DNA of 64,000 nt from Bacillota bacterium (GCA_009711825.1 VEMY01000010.1:1-64000), one strand, 5' to 3'. Counted from the stretch's first letter, positions 42,887 through 52,383 are shown. A program made the numbers and translations. Notes: generated by a model from the sequence alone, not told the origin.

Positions 42887-45517
42887 TTACTCCCCCTCTT
42901 GCCATGTCAATAGTTCCCGTGCCAAGGACAGTTGCTGCTCCCGGGAGTTAATCTCGCCATCCAGCAGAGCCCGCTTCAGTGCCTGCAGCACCCTGCCGAT
43001 TACCGGTCCTGGTTTGAACCCAAGGTTTAGCAAGTCATGGCCGTTGATATCCAGCTCCACATCAGCCAGTTCTTCTAAGTAAAACACAACCCGGGAACGC
43101 AAGCGCTGTTGGTCGTGAAAAATCGCCATAAGCGCCAGCAATCCGACCACCGGCCAGCCCTGCAACAACTGATAAATCGTACTGTCCCTCAAATCTCTGA
43201 CGCTGAGTTGACTACCGATGGTATCCGCCTGTTCCAAGACTAATAACACATCCTTGAGCTCAGCGGCCGTAAGTCCCATGCGTTCGCTGTGTTCTTTCCG
43301 CTTCTGGGTATCGACCTGCCGAAGCAAAAGCAGTGGATAAATCAGCCATGCTGGGTGAACTGGGTCGCCCAGTTGCTCATTCCAGTCAAGTACCTGTCCG
43401 GCAGCAAGAACTTGTTCAGATAAAGATTCCGACAACTCCAAATCGGGAAATATACCCTTGATAATCCCTAACTCATGAGCAGTCTCCAGCAAGGCAGGAA
43501 CATTGGGTTCTTGAAATAACAGGCGCAATTCATGTCCGATACGGGCGGCAGGCGCCCGGGTCAGTATGCGGTCACGTATCGCGTTCTCCAATAACACGCC
43601 GGTTTGAGCTTCAATCGAAAAGCCATAGCGCCCGGCAAAACGCACAGCCCGCAAAATCCGGGTTGGATCCTCGACAAAACTGAGATTGTAAAGCACCCGA
43701 ATCAACCCGGCCTCCAAATCCTCATAGCCGCCAAAGAAGTCCAAGAACTTTCCAAAGCTGCTGCTGTTAAGGCAAATCGCCATCGTGTTGATGGTAAAAT
43801 CTCGACGGTACAAGTCATGTTTAATTGATGTCTGTTCAACTTCCGGCTGAGCGGCAGGGAATTGGTAAAATTCCATGCGAGCAGTAGCAAAATCAATTTG
43901 AAAGCCGTCGGGCAGTGTCAGGCACGCGGTGCCAAACTCCTCATGGACATGGAGTTTGCCCCCTAAAAGCGGCGGTAGCAGACTGGCGAATTTGATTGCG
44001 TTATCCTCAACAACAAGGTCCAAATCGTAATTGGGCAGACCGAGGATTAAATCCCGGACAAAGCCGCCGATGGCATATACTTTAAATCCCTCTTTATCTG
44101 CCTTTTGGCCCAGGAGTAACAACAGCCCCTGTAGCCGTTTGGGCAGGCGATTATTAATTAGCTGGGTAACATTATTTACCTTGTCGGCAATCCGGAAATC
44201 GACCTCGCTGTAGAGAGCGCGATGCCAGCGGGGCGCAGATTCGCCGTGAATCTGGCGCAAAATATCCGTGCGGGTAATGATACCCACCAGCTGATTTTTT
44301 TCCAGCACCGGCAGGCGCCCAATATCATTGTGGATTATCAAATGGGTTACAGATTCCAAAGGCGTATCCGGTTTGACGGTAACCACATTGCGCGACATAT
44401 AGCCCTTGACCGGAGCATGGCCAAGGCCGTGACGCATCGCTTTATCGACATCCCGGCGTGAGATGACCCCGACCAATTGTTTAAAATCGTTGATCACCGG
44501 CATGCCTGTATGTCCGTATCGCAGAAGCAGCCGGTTGGCATCAGCAATCGGTTTATTTTCATCGATGGTTTTTACAGGCGCCGACATCACATCGCTGGCA
44601 ATTTTACCGATTTCAAGTTTTTCCCGGAGAATAGAGAGTACGCGCTCCCGGATATCGCCCGGAGACTGTCCCTGAATCGTAAGCGCCACCGCACCGGGAT
44701 GCCCGGCTACATTCATCGGCGCCAATAGCTCCAGCAAATTCAGACCGGGATTCAGGCTCCGGCCAACTAAATGCACCCGGTCCTCCATTTGGACAATGCT
44801 AATCGCCAAGTCACAAGCTTCCAGTTCGCTGAGGCGCTGGGTGAGCCGTCCCAAACCACCGACATATTCGGGGACATTGGCCACGGTGACCAAAACACTG
44901 CGATTATTAATCGCTTCAATGCTGCTGGCTGCAAGCATTTCTTCAAATAACTCTCGTTCTCCCTCGCTAAGGGGCCTGTTGACATACTTATCAACTTCAT
45001 TGAGGTTAGCGCCCTGGGCCAGCAACCAGGCAGCGGCCTGCAGATCTCTTACAGTGGTGGTGTCCAGGATCAGACAGTTGGTATCCTCGTAGATTCCCAA
45101 CATAAACAATGTGGCATCCAGCTGGCTGAGGGCAACCCCCTGCTCCCGCAACTTCTCCACCAGAATCGTCGTTGCGGCTCCCAATGGTTCTCGAACGCCG
45201 GTTTGACCGGGGCTGAGCGGGCCGGGATGGTGATCATATACGACAATTTTCTCTGCCCGTTCACAGAGTCCAGCCGCAGCGCCAAGGCGAACACAGTCAG
45301 CGGTGTCCACCATATATAAAACCGAACAAGCATCCAGATTTAATTGCGAAGGACGATAAAACTGATATGAGTCACGATGCAGGGCCACAAATTCACGGAC
45401 ATTGGTGCGCATTGACCCAGGGAGGACCATCTTTGCGTCCCTATGTAAGCGCGTACAGGCAACCATGGCCGCCAGAGCGTCAAAATCAGTTCCTGCATGG
45501 GTGCTAACAATCTCCAC
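42887..45517 (-). CDS. DHH phosphoesterase-CBS-CCA nucleotidyltransferase fusion
   Basis: A large protein of 876 residues. Residues 1-310 are a DHH/DHHA1 phosphoesterase (THAGTDFDALAAM, DTADCVRL, VVYDHHPG, GHPGAVALTI). Residues about 315-435 are two CBS domains (VMSAPVKTI..., YMSRNVVTVKP...). From about 465 there is a polyA-polymerase/CCA-type nucleotidyltransferase: GGFVRDLILGLPNYDLDLVVE with the two catalytic Asp, and RDFTINTMAI. This architecture is known in Firmicutes and other anaerobes; related proteins add the terminal A of tRNA CCA ends. The start is a GTG after GGGAGGTGAGG. Confidence 0.9.
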   Translation of the reverse strand: MEIVSTHAGTDFDALAAMVACTRLHRDAKMVLPGSMRTNVREFVALHRDSYQFYRPSQLNLDACSVLYMVDTADCVRLGAAAGLCERAEKIVVYDHHPGPLSPGQTGVREPLGAATTILVEKLREQGVALSQLDATLFMLGIYEDTNCLILDTTTVRDLQAAAWLLAQGANLNEVDKYVNRPLSEGERELFEEMLAASSIEAINNRSVLVTVANVPEYVGGLGRLTQRLSELEACDLAISIVQMEDRVHLVGRSLNPGLNLLELLAPMNVAGHPGAVALTIQGQSPGDIRERVLSILREKLEIGKIASDVMSAPVKTIDENKPIADANRLLLRYGHTGMPVINDFKQLVGVISRRDVDKAMRHGLGHAPVKGYMSRNVVTVKPDTPLESVTHLIIHNDIGRLPVLEKNQLVGIITRTDILRQIHGESAPRWHRALYSEVDFRIADKVNNVTQLINNRLPKRLQGLLLLLGQKADKEGFKVYAIGGFVRDLILGLPNYDLDLVVEDNAIKFASLLPPLLGGKLHVHEEFGTACLTLPDGFQIDFATARMEFYQFPAAQPEVEQTSIKHDLYRRDFTINTMAICLNSSSFGKFLDFFGGYEDLEAGLIRVLYNLSFVEDPTRILRAVRFAGRYGFSIEAQTGVLLENAIRDRILTRAPAARIGHELRLLFQEPNVPALLETAHELGIIKGIFPDLELSESLSEQVLAAGQVLDWNEQLGDPVHPAWLIYPLLLLRQVDTQKRKEHSERMGLTAAELKDVLLVLEQADTIGSQLSVRDLRDSTIYQLLQGWPVVGLLALMAIFHDQQRLRSRVVFYLEELADVELDINGHDLLNLGFKPGPVIGRVLQALKRALLDGEINSREQQLSLARELLTWQEGE

Positions 45518-45597
45518 GGCCCCTCACCTCCCAAATGCGGTCTACCGGATATTATACCATAATCAGGGCAACAAAAAAGGTAGAATAATAGAATATA

Positions 45598-45624
45598 GGC
45601 GGAGCTGCTGGAATTAGCTCCGCC
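45598..45624 (-). terminator. Hairpin after the activase genes
   Basis: A 9-bp stem GGCGGAGCT / AGCTCCGCC with a 9-base loop lies just beyond the activase stop. The following minus-strand sequence is T-rich but interrupted, so termination strength is uncertain. Confidence 0.4.
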
Positions 45625-45632
45625 CCCAGACA

Positions 45633-46601
45633 TCAACCGGTGCGGGCACTGGTCTCACTGGACCATTTGCCGCATTTGTCACCCCAACGCGCCACCACTT
45701 CCTGATCGCATGTCAATTCAACAACCTCGCAGTTATTTGGGCAGTCAGCGCACTCAAAACTGCGACTGGCATACTCCAGCTCGCTGATGCCAAATCCGAG
45801 AAACCGGCTGGGCTTATCCGCCACATGGGCCCGGGCCAGCAAGGCGCTGCCTACAGCGCCCATTACACCATGATGCTGGGGTACCATCACTTCCACACCA
45901 AGTGCATCTTCAAATGCTTTTTTTATCCCCTTGTTAGCAGCGACGCCGCCCTGAAACACAACCGGTGCCTTAAGGATTTTACCCTTGCCCAGATTGTTCA
46001 GGTAATTTCTCACCAGCGCTGCGCAGAGCCCGGCGACAATATCGGCAATATCGTTTCCCATCTGTTGTTTATGAATCATATCCGATTCTGCAAACACAGA
46101 ACAGCGGCCGGCTATACGTACCGGATTTTGAGACTGCTCGGCCAAGTCGCCAAATTCTTCAATTGGTATCCCCAACCGTGCAGCTTGCTGGTCAAGAAAT
46201 GAACCGGTGCCGGCGGCACAGACAGAGTTCATCGCGAAATCCGTTACAACGCCATGCTGCAAGATAATTAACTTTGAGTCCTGACCACCGATTTCCAATA
46301 CGGTATTGACCCCGGGGCAGATATGTCCAGCTGCCACCGCGTGGGCTGTAATCTCGTTTTTAACAAGGTCGGCGCCCAGCATCACTGCCGCCAGCGAGCG
46401 ACCGCTGCCAGTGCTTCCAACCCCGGCAATCTTCGCTTCACCAAACTCCGTCGCCACTTCTTTTAGGGCGGCTTTAATAGTGCGAATCGGCGCCCCCTGT
46501 GTGCGCTTATACAGTGTGTAGACCACTTCTCCAGTTTGGTCAACCAGCGCAACATTGGTGCTGACAGACCCGACATCAAATCCCATGTAGAGCTTGCTCA
46601 T
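45633..46601 (-). CDS. Acyl-CoA dehydratase activase (BadF/HgdC family)
   Basis: A 322-residue ASKHA ATPase. GFDVGSVSTNVALVD is the phosphate-1 loop; CAAGTGSFLDQQA and GRCSVFAESDM each supply a cysteine for the bridging [4Fe-4S] cluster of HgdC-type archerases. A C-terminal FECADCPNNCE adds further cysteines. HgdC proteins use ATP to push an electron into 2-hydroxyacyl-CoA dehydratases or benzoyl-CoA reductases, but no dehydratase subunits are encoded nearby. It overlaps the next gene upstream by 26 bases. Confidence 0.88.
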   Translation of the reverse strand: MSKLYMGFDVGSVSTNVALVDQTGEVVYTLYKRTQGAPIRTIKAALKEVATEFGEAKIAGVGSTGSGRSLAAVMLGADLVKNEITAHAVAAGHICPGVNTVLEIGGQDSKLIILQHGVVTDFAMNSVCAAGTGSFLDQQAARLGIPIEEFGDLAEQSQNPVRIAGRCSVFAESDMIHKQQMGNDIADIVAGLCAALVRNYLNNLGKGKILKAPVVFQGGVAANKGIKKAFEDALGVEVMVPQHHGVMGAVGSALLARAHVADKPSRFLGFGISELEYASRSFECADCPNNCEVVELTCDQEVVARWGDKCGKWSSETSARTG

Positions 46602-47688
46602 CAGTCAACTCCCCTTGTCCGTTCTTGCGTTGCATTACATCAACAAAAGCTTCAAGGCGTGTATTAAAGCCCGCCTCGGCGGAGTGCTCATCCAATGAAA
46701 AACAAATCAGGGGCATATTTTTTTCGGCGGCGTAGGTTCGCATTATTCCCCTGGCGACAATTTCCGGAGTGCATGTAAAGGGATAGACATGAACAACTCC
46801 GTCCAGGCCGTCCCGTACTGCCTGAATAGTTTCTCCTACAGAATGTTGACCGTGGCCACCGACAAAACAGTTTAAATATGGACGTGCCGCCTGCTCTGCG
46901 CTCTCTTTGCGCCTTAGACGCAAAAAGTCCAGCAAAATATTTACCTTCAACCAGCTTGAAATATAAACATGGCGAATTACTTCAACGCCCAGATTCCCCA
47001 ATTTCTCTTCAATTGCCAAATTTGCTGCCGGTTCGGCCAGCAGATATACTTCCCCCACCAGGGCCACTTTCAAGGGCTCTACCCTGGTCTGGGGCAAAGC
47101 TTTTATGTTTTCCTGGAAGCGGTTCGCCACAGTTTTTAATGTTCGGTGGCTGTCGGCAGCATCGATTGCCGTCAGGGCGCGATTGTAGAGATTTGCCAGA
47201 ACCGCTTTGTTCTCTACCCGGGGCCGGATTTTCAAGCTCAATTGATGCAAATCATCACAGGCCCGAAGTTTTGCCAGGGCAAAGCTGGCTGCCTGGGCCA
47301 GTTGCATCCAACTATTTTTTTGTTTTAAACGGCCAGCGGCAGCCACCACCTGTCGGAAATGTCCCAAAGGTGGTTCTATCACAATCATTTCAAATTCATA
47401 ACCCAGGGAGCGGAGGATGTCTTGTTGGACCTGGGCGTAATAACCAAACCGACAGGGGCCAATCCCGCCCCCCATAATCAATGTATCGGCGCCTGCCTCC
47501 AAGGCCTCGATAAAGTTGCCTAGACCTAGTTTCAATGGGTAGCATGCAAATTCCGGCCCATGCAATGTTCCCAGGCTTATCGTCTTCTGGCTGATGGGCG
47601 GAGGCACAATCACTGTGTGCCCCAACTCAGCAAATAATGTCCGCAATGGAATTGAGCAATAACCGAGATGGGGAAAGGTAATCTTCAA
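46576..47688 (-). CDS. Acyl-CoA dehydratase activase-related protein (HgdB-like)
   Basis: A 370-residue protein of the DUF2229/HgdB-like group commonly encoded with HgdC-type activases. Cysteines stand in EFACYPLKLG and GGGIGPCRFG, reminiscent of HgdB cluster ligands, and FSLDEHSAEAGFNTRLEAFVD closes the protein. It starts at a TTG at 47688 after GGAGGGATG and overlaps its neighbours on both sides. Probably a cluster-bearing redox partner; the reaction is unknown. Confidence 0.8.
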   Translation of the reverse strand: MKITFPHLGYCSIPLRTLFAELGHTVIVPPPISQKTISLGTLHGPEFACYPLKLGLGNFIEALEAGADTLIMGGGIGPCRFGYYAQVQQDILRSLGYEFEMIVIEPPLGHFRQVVAAAGRLKQKNSWMQLAQAASFALAKLRACDDLHQLSLKIRPRVENKAVLANLYNRALTAIDAADSHRTLKTVANRFQENIKALPQTRVEPLKVALVGEVYLLAEPAANLAIEEKLGNLGVEVIRHVYISSWLKVNILLDFLRLRRKESAEQAARPYLNCFVGGHGQHSVGETIQAVRDGLDGVVHVYPFTCTPEIVARGIMRTYAAEKNMPLICFSLDEHSAEAGFNTRLEAFVDVMQRKNGQGELTDEQALHGI

Positions 47689-48608
47689 TTGGCATCCCTC
47701 CAGTGCAGCATGTCAGTAAATGCCTCAAGCCGGGTAATCAAGCCGGTGCCTGACGAGTGTTCATCGAGAACAATTGACATCAAAGGGATGCCGGCCTGGG
47801 AAAATCGCCGTTCGATAATCTCAGTAATCAGTGAATCTGGTCCGCATCCAAATGAAGCGACAATAATCACCCCATCCACTGCACGGCGCCGGAGGCAATA
47901 GAAAGCGGCGCCGACAATATCCCGGCCATAGCTCCAGAATAGGTCTTTGGACAGATCCCGGGCGCCTTCTTCAATGGCTGCCCGGGAGAAATTTTCCACT
48001 GTCAGCGTCTCAACTCCCATGGTTTGCAGGTTCTTCAAAAGGTCGTAATTTATATAACCATCAAAAATATTATAGGCATGGCCCAGCACTGCCACCCGCT
48101 TGCTTGTGCCTTGGGGCTGGGCAAAGGCCGCTGCCAACTGCTGTTGATGGGCAAGCTGTTCCGACTCCGCAGCCCGAAAACTGCGCCACAAGGCCAGCGG
48201 GTGCCTGAGCCATGGCCCGGCTGACTTCAAGCCCTCCCGAAACATACGCAGCTTGCCCCAGCTGAGATTGACGGTGGGACTTAACACCTGAATATCTTTA
48301 CCAAGGCTGGAACGCACCATGTCTGGCAATCCGAGGAATTTAGGGCAGATGTAACGGCTCCTTTCCAAACTAATCATTCGTGGCATAAATAATCCATCCA
48401 CATTTTGTTCAGCGAGGGTCATAACATGGCCCATGAGCACCTTCACCGGCAGACAGACTTCATCTTCGCACAGGGTCAGACCCTGTTCCAGTTTTTGTTT
48501 GTTAGTTTCCGAACTGATAACAATTTCTGCCTTGGTCGCTTCCAGCAATCTGCTCAGCGCCGGATAAAAATTGTAATACAGTAACGCCCGGGGAATGCCG
48601 ATGCGCAT
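47685..48608 (-). CDS. Acyl-CoA dehydratase activase-related protein
   Basis: A 307-residue relative of the preceding protein. Shared features are the early LCEDEVCLPVKVLMGH cysteine block, SRYICPKFLGLP, GCGPDSLITE, and the final VLDEHSSGTGLITRLEAFTDML. It starts after GGAGGTGA at 48608 and is the first gene of the three. In many Firmicutes such triads are annotated as CoA-enzyme activases without a known substrate. Confidence 0.8.
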   Translation of the reverse strand: MRIGIPRALLYYNFYPALSRLLEATKAEIVISSETNKQKLEQGLTLCEDEVCLPVKVLMGHVMTLAEQNVDGLFMPRMISLERSRYICPKFLGLPDMVRSSLGKDIQVLSPTVNLSWGKLRMFREGLKSAGPWLRHPLALWRSFRAAESEQLAHQQQLAAAFAQPQGTSKRVAVLGHAYNIFDGYINYDLLKNLQTMGVETLTVENFSRAAIEEGARDLSKDLFWSYGRDIVGAAFYCLRRRAVDGVIIVASFGCGPDSLITEIIERRFSQAGIPLMSIVLDEHSSGTGLITRLEAFTDMLHWRDAN

Positions 48609-48614
48609 AAAAGC

Positions 48615-50084
48615 TCACCTCCGATTGTCAATCCTATCCTGATCTTGGGGTTTGATCACGCTCGGTCGGGATTTGCTGACCGGGACCGGCTTTCTGAGAA
48701 TAATTGCCTTCAATGCTTGACCGTTAAAGGGGAGCAGCGGCCAGAGGTAGGGAACGCCAAAAGATTTTGTGGCGGCCGTCCAGATGAACAATAACACTAT
48801 GCCGGCAACTACTCCGGCGACTTGAAACACAGCCGCCAGACCCAATAACAAAAGCCGGAAAATCCTGATGGTGTTGCCCAATTCCATGCTGGGAGTAGCA
48901 AAGGTGCCGATCGCTGCGGCGGCCAGGTACAAAATAACCTCCGGCACCAACAGGCCGACACTGATGGCTATATCGCCAATCAAAAACGCAGCGATAATCC
49001 CCAAGGCAGTAGCTAACGGCGATGGTGTGTGTATCGTTGCCATGCGAATCATATCCAGCCCTATTTCAGCGATGAAAAACTGCAAGTAAAGCGGTATCGG
49101 CCCCACATCTTCGGCTCCGATGAACGCTAGGGGCGCCGGCAGCAGTTCCGATTGGTAGGCAAAGGCCAGCCAAAGCGGTGTCGCTATCAAGGACAAGAGG
49201 ATGGCAAAGGAACGAACCCAACGAATATATGTCCCATAAAGCGGTATCTGCCGGTATTCTTCGGCATGCTGCAGGTGATGAAACGCCGTTGTCGGCGCAA
49301 TCATAACACTGGGTGATGCGTCGACTACAATTACCGCATGGCCTTCCAACACGTGCACCGCCGCGACATCAGGACGCTCAGTATACCGGACCCGGGGGAA
49401 GGGACTGTAGCCGGTACGGGAGATAAATTCCTCCAAGGATTTCTCGGCCATTGGCAGACCGTCAACATCGATTTTTTCAATTCGCTCCCGAATTGTATCC
49501 ACCAAATCCGGATTGGCCACATCCTGTAAATAGACCAGCGCCACATCAGTGGCAGAACGACGTCCCACCTCCAAATGTTCCACCCGCAAGCGGGGATCAC
49601 GAATGCGTCGCCGAATCAAGGCGGTGTTGAAAACCATCGTTTCGACAAACCCGTCCCGGGACCCGCGGGTTACCCGCTCAACATCCGGTTCTTCCGGCGA
49701 ACGGGCAGGGTACTCACGGGCGTCGATTTCGATCGCCCGGTCTTCGCCGTCGATAAATAAGACAAGCGCTCCCGAGAGAATTTTGGTGATTGCCTCATCG
49801 ATAGCCTCCAATTCATCCACTTCGATATAAGGGATATGGCTGTTAATCAGCTTGTCAATCGGTTTTACGGCAACTTGTTCCCTGAGCACCCGGAACAGGT
49901 TGTTCATAATGAACAAGGACATATCGTCTTTCGCAAACCCGTCAACAAAAAACAGGGCAGCTTTTTTCCCGCCAATCAAAAACTCTCGGACAATAACGTC
50001 AAAGCTGACCCCGATGCCCAGTTCCGATTTTAGGTGCGATACATTGGTTTCCAAATCCTTCGCAATCGGACGTTTATCCCCCAT
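48615..50084 (-). CDS. spoVAF: Stage V sporulation protein AF (GerA family)
   Basis: A 489-residue GerA-type membrane protein. A soluble N-terminal part (about 1-290, with EPDVERVTRGSRDGFVETMVFNTALIRRRIRDPRL) is followed by five or six membrane helices and a polar tail. In B. subtilis SpoVAF ends the spoVA operon and acts with germinant receptors in dipicolinate release. Starts at the ATG at 50084, 12 bases after the unknown membrane gene. Likely made in the forespore. Confidence 0.92.
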   Translation of the reverse strand: MGDKRPIAKDLETNVSHLKSELGIGVSFDVIVREFLIGGKKAALFFVDGFAKDDMSLFIMNNLFRVLREQVAVKPIDKLINSHIPYIEVDELEAIDEAITKILSGALVLFIDGEDRAIEIDAREYPARSPEEPDVERVTRGSRDGFVETMVFNTALIRRRIRDPRLRVEHLEVGRRSATDVALVYLQDVANPDLVDTIRERIEKIDVDGLPMAEKSLEEFISRTGYSPFPRVRYTERPDVAAVHVLEGHAVIVVDASPSVMIAPTTAFHHLQHAEEYRQIPLYGTYIRWVRSFAILLSLIATPLWLAFAYQSELLPAPLAFIGAEDVGPIPLYLQFFIAEIGLDMIRMATIHTPSPLATALGIIAAFLIGDIAISVGLLVPEVILYLAAAAIGTFATPSMELGNTIRIFRLLLLGLAAVFQVAGVVAGIVLLFIWTAATKSFGVPYLWPLLPFNGQALKAIILRKPVPVSKSRPSVIKPQDQDRIDNRR

Positions 50085-50096
50085 GGCTCAACCACC

Positions 50097-50489
50097 CTAA
50101 ACAAAGTATGAAACTATGTTGAACAGCGCTGAAAATAGCGCATACTTCACAACTGTGACACGAAGCGGGTTTTCCAGCTCGCTCCAGGGGAGAAGCTGGG
50201 CAAACAAATTTTTATCCCCAAAGGGACGGGAAGTCTGAAAACGCACAAAGCTGTAACAGGCGACAGGACCGGCAAAAATCAGCAGTATCGCCTTGACCAG
50301 CTGCCCATCAAGTTCCAACTGATTAAACATTCCCCCCATGGTATAAGCAATAACCGGGGCTTGCCCAAACACCAAAAGCAACAATGTCGCTCCTTTGGCA
50401 ATTGCCATCGCCAACAGCGACCAGCGCCAATTTGCCGGCCCCAGCAGAAACACGGTCAGGAGAATGCCCAGAACGTCCAGTCTGACCAT
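50097..50489 (-). CDS. Unknown membrane protein within the spoVA operon
   Basis: A 130-residue protein with about four hydrophobic segments. It lies between spoVAE and spoVAF with spacing of two and twelve bases, so it belongs to the operon. It does not look like the soluble SpoVAEA nor clearly like SpoVAA or SpoVAB of Bacillus. I do not recognise it. By position it is expected to be in the forespore membrane, perhaps with the dipicolinate channel. Confidence 0.72.
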   Translation of the reverse strand: MVRLDVLGILLTVFLLGPANWRWSLLAMAIAKGATLLLLVFGQAPVIAYTMGGMFNQLELDGQLVKAILLIFAGPVACYSFVRFQTSRPFGDKNLFAQLLPWSELENPLRVTVVKYALFSALFNIVSYFV

Positions 50490-50491
50490 AT

Positions 50492-50845
50492 TCAGCCCTT
50501 GGGATTAAAGACCAAGGCAAACAGAAATGCGAAAATTATCGAAGCGGTTATGCCGGAACTGGTCAGCTCAAATATTCCAGTTAAAACTCCTATCGGTCCC
50601 GTACGGGCCGCTTCCGCCATCGCACCTTTAACAAGCGAGTTGCCAAAGCTTGAGATGGGGATCGTCGCCCCTGCGCCAGCAAACTCAATCAACGGTTGGT
50701 AGAGACCCAAGCCGCCAAGTATCGCCCCGACGACAACGAATAGGACGAGCACATGCGCCGGTGTCAGCTTAGTGAGGTCAAACAATAGCTGACCAATCAT
50801 ACAAATAGCGCCGCCGACCAAAAACGCTGTCAGATATGTGCCCAT
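50492..50845 (-). CDS. spoVAE: Stage V sporulation protein AE (SpoVAEB type)
   Basis: A 117-residue membrane protein with three to four helices, homologous to the second half of SpoVAC ([70 protein letters not shown]). Part of the dipicolinic acid channel that loads the spore. Starts right behind spoVAD. Confidence 0.93.
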   Translation of the reverse strand: MGTYLTAFLVGGAICMIGQLLFDLTKLTPAHVLVLFVVVGAILGGLGLYQPLIEFAGAGATIPISSFGNSLVKGAMAEAARTGPIGVLTGIFELTSSGITASIIFAFLFALVFNPKG

Positions 50846-51853
50846 TTAATTTCCTCCTCCAGCAAAGTTTATCGAAACCGCATGCGCCACTGTTGGAATG
50901 TTTTCTTGCTGTTGATAAGTTGTCGGACTATGCAGGGCGCCAGTGGCCACCACCAAAATCCGCTTGTAATTCTGATTAAACAACAATCCCAGCGTGACCA
51001 GCGCCGAACATGCGCAACCACTACCGCCTGCATTCATCTGCTGTTCTTTGCTATAAATGAGTTCGCCGCAATCCCGGTAATTCTGGCTTAAATCCACCCC
51101 TTGACGCTGGGCAATCTCCAATACCATCTCCCGGCCTACCTTCCCCAGATCGCCGGTGACAATCAAGTCGTAATCACCGGGCTGACGACCGGTTTCCTCC
51201 AGATGCTTAAAAATGGTATCGGCGGCCGCCGGCGCCATTGCTCCGCCCATGTTGAACGGATCCTTAACGCCTAGGTCTTGGACCTTGCCGATGGTAGCCA
51301 TCTCCAAGGTGTTGCCGGCGCCGGTGGCGGAGACAACACAGGCGGCAGCGCCGGTAACTGTATGCTGAGACCAGGGTGGCAGTTGGGCGCCGTACTCCGT
51401 CGGGTAGCGATACTGCCGTTCAGCACTGCAGTTATGACTGGAAGTTGCAGTAACCACATTCTGGGCGCCACCTGAATCCACGAACAGGCCCCCCAAAAGC
51501 AAACCCTGGGCAAAGCTCGAACAGGCGCCGTAAATACCCATAAACGGCGCGCCCAGGCGCAGGGCGCTGAAATTAGCAGTGATGATCTGGTTCAATAGAT
51601 CCCCGGCTATAAATAAATCTATCTGCTCATTGGTCAGGGCCGCTTTTTCCACCGCCAGTTCCACTGCGGTACCCATCAGCTTTCGCTCTGCCTTCTCAAA
51701 ACTTTTCTCCCCCAAAATCATGTCGGGGAAAACCTTGTCAAAGTACGAACCAACCGGTCCCTGCCCCTCCTTCGGCCCGGCTACTGTGCCATATCCAGTG
51801 ATTGTCGGCTTGCCAGTAAACATCAACGTTTGTTTGCCTAGTTTGGATACCAT
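50846..51853 (-). CDS. spoVAD: Stage V sporulation protein AD
   Basis: A 335-residue protein with a thiolase-like fold and no catalytic role. It binds dipicolinic acid and delivers it to the SpoVAC/AE channel. Markers are GACSSFAQGLLLGGLFVDSGGAQNVV, NMGGAMAPAAADTI and NAGGSGCACSALVTLG. Starts after GGAGACGG. Confidence 0.95.
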   Translation of the reverse strand: MVSKLGKQTLMFTGKPTITGYGTVAGPKEGQGPVGSYFDKVFPDMILGEKSFEKAERKLMGTAVELAVEKAALTNEQIDLFIAGDLLNQIITANFSALRLGAPFMGIYGACSSFAQGLLLGGLFVDSGGAQNVVTATSSHNCSAERQYRYPTEYGAQLPPWSQHTVTGAAACVVSATGAGNTLEMATIGKVQDLGVKDPFNMGGAMAPAAADTIFKHLEETGRQPGDYDLIVTGDLGKVGREMVLEIAQRQGVDLSQNYRDCGELIYSKEQQMNAGGSGCACSALVTLGLLFNQNYKRILVVATGALHSPTTYQQQENIPTVAHAVSINFAGGGN

Positions 51854-51865
51854 TAAACCGTCTCC

Positions 51866-52312
51866 CTAAATTAACGCTGAAATCAAGCCGATGATAAACG
51901 CAGCAACAACACCGAAGACAATCACCGAACCTGCCAGGATAAACATCTTACTGCCGACACCCAGGACATACCCCTCCCGTTTAAACTCCAGGGCCGCGCT
52001 GACCATGGAGTTGGCAAAGCCGGTGACCGGCACCGCAGTCCCTGCGCCTGCAAAGCGAGCTATCCTGTCAAACACGCCAAGCGCGGTCAATAGGCCGCCG
52101 AGAAAAATCATCGTTGTAATTGTCGGGTCGCCCGCCCGGTCCGGGGAAAAGTTAAAGTAATTAATATAAATATTCTGTATGAACTGTCCCAAAACACAGA
52201 TCCCCCCGCCAACGACAAAGGATAGCGCTAAATTTCGGGGCAAATTCGGTTTCGGCATCTTCTGATTCAATACATTCTGATAGGAGTTTTGGTCAGATAA
52301 TAACTTGTTCAT
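51866..52312 (-). CDS. spoVAC: Stage V sporulation protein AC
   Basis: A 148-residue membrane protein with four helices, the mechanosensitive-like channel component for dipicolinate. Signature FVVGGGICVLGQFIQNIYINYF and FAGAGTAVPVTGFANSMVSAALEFKREGYVLGVGSKMF. First gene of a spoVA operon that lacks spoVAA and spoVAB, as in many clostridia. Start ATG at 52312 after GAGGTGAG. Confidence 0.95.
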   Translation of the reverse strand: MNKLLSDQNSYQNVLNQKMPKPNLPRNLALSFVVGGGICVLGQFIQNIYINYFNFSPDRAGDPTITTMIFLGGLLTALGVFDRIARFAGAGTAVPVTGFANSMVSAALEFKREGYVLGVGSKMFILAGSVIVFGVVAAFIIGLISALI

Positions 52313-52329
52313 CGGCTCACCTCAAAAAA

Positions 52330-52359
52330 TAGTTTTCACCCGCGCAAACAAAATATTCA
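52330..52359 (-). promoter_or_regulatory. Sigma-G-like promoter of spoVAC operon
   Basis: On the minus strand TGAATA (complement of 52354-52359) and AAAACTA (complement of 52330-52336) are 17 bases apart. This partly fits the sigma-G pattern (GnATR ... cAtnnTA) and the position is right for spoVA, which sigma-G controls in Bacillus. The leader would be very short. Confidence 0.4.
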
Positions 52360-52378
52360 CCCCCCCACAAAGGGGGGG
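52360..52378 (-). terminator. Hairpin after dodecin gene
   Basis: Seven C's and seven G's flank a five-base loop just beyond the dodecin stop. The T-tract that follows on the minus strand is weak (TGAATATTTTG). It separates dodecin from the spoVAC promoter. Confidence 0.5.
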
Positions 52379-52383
52379 AATGA

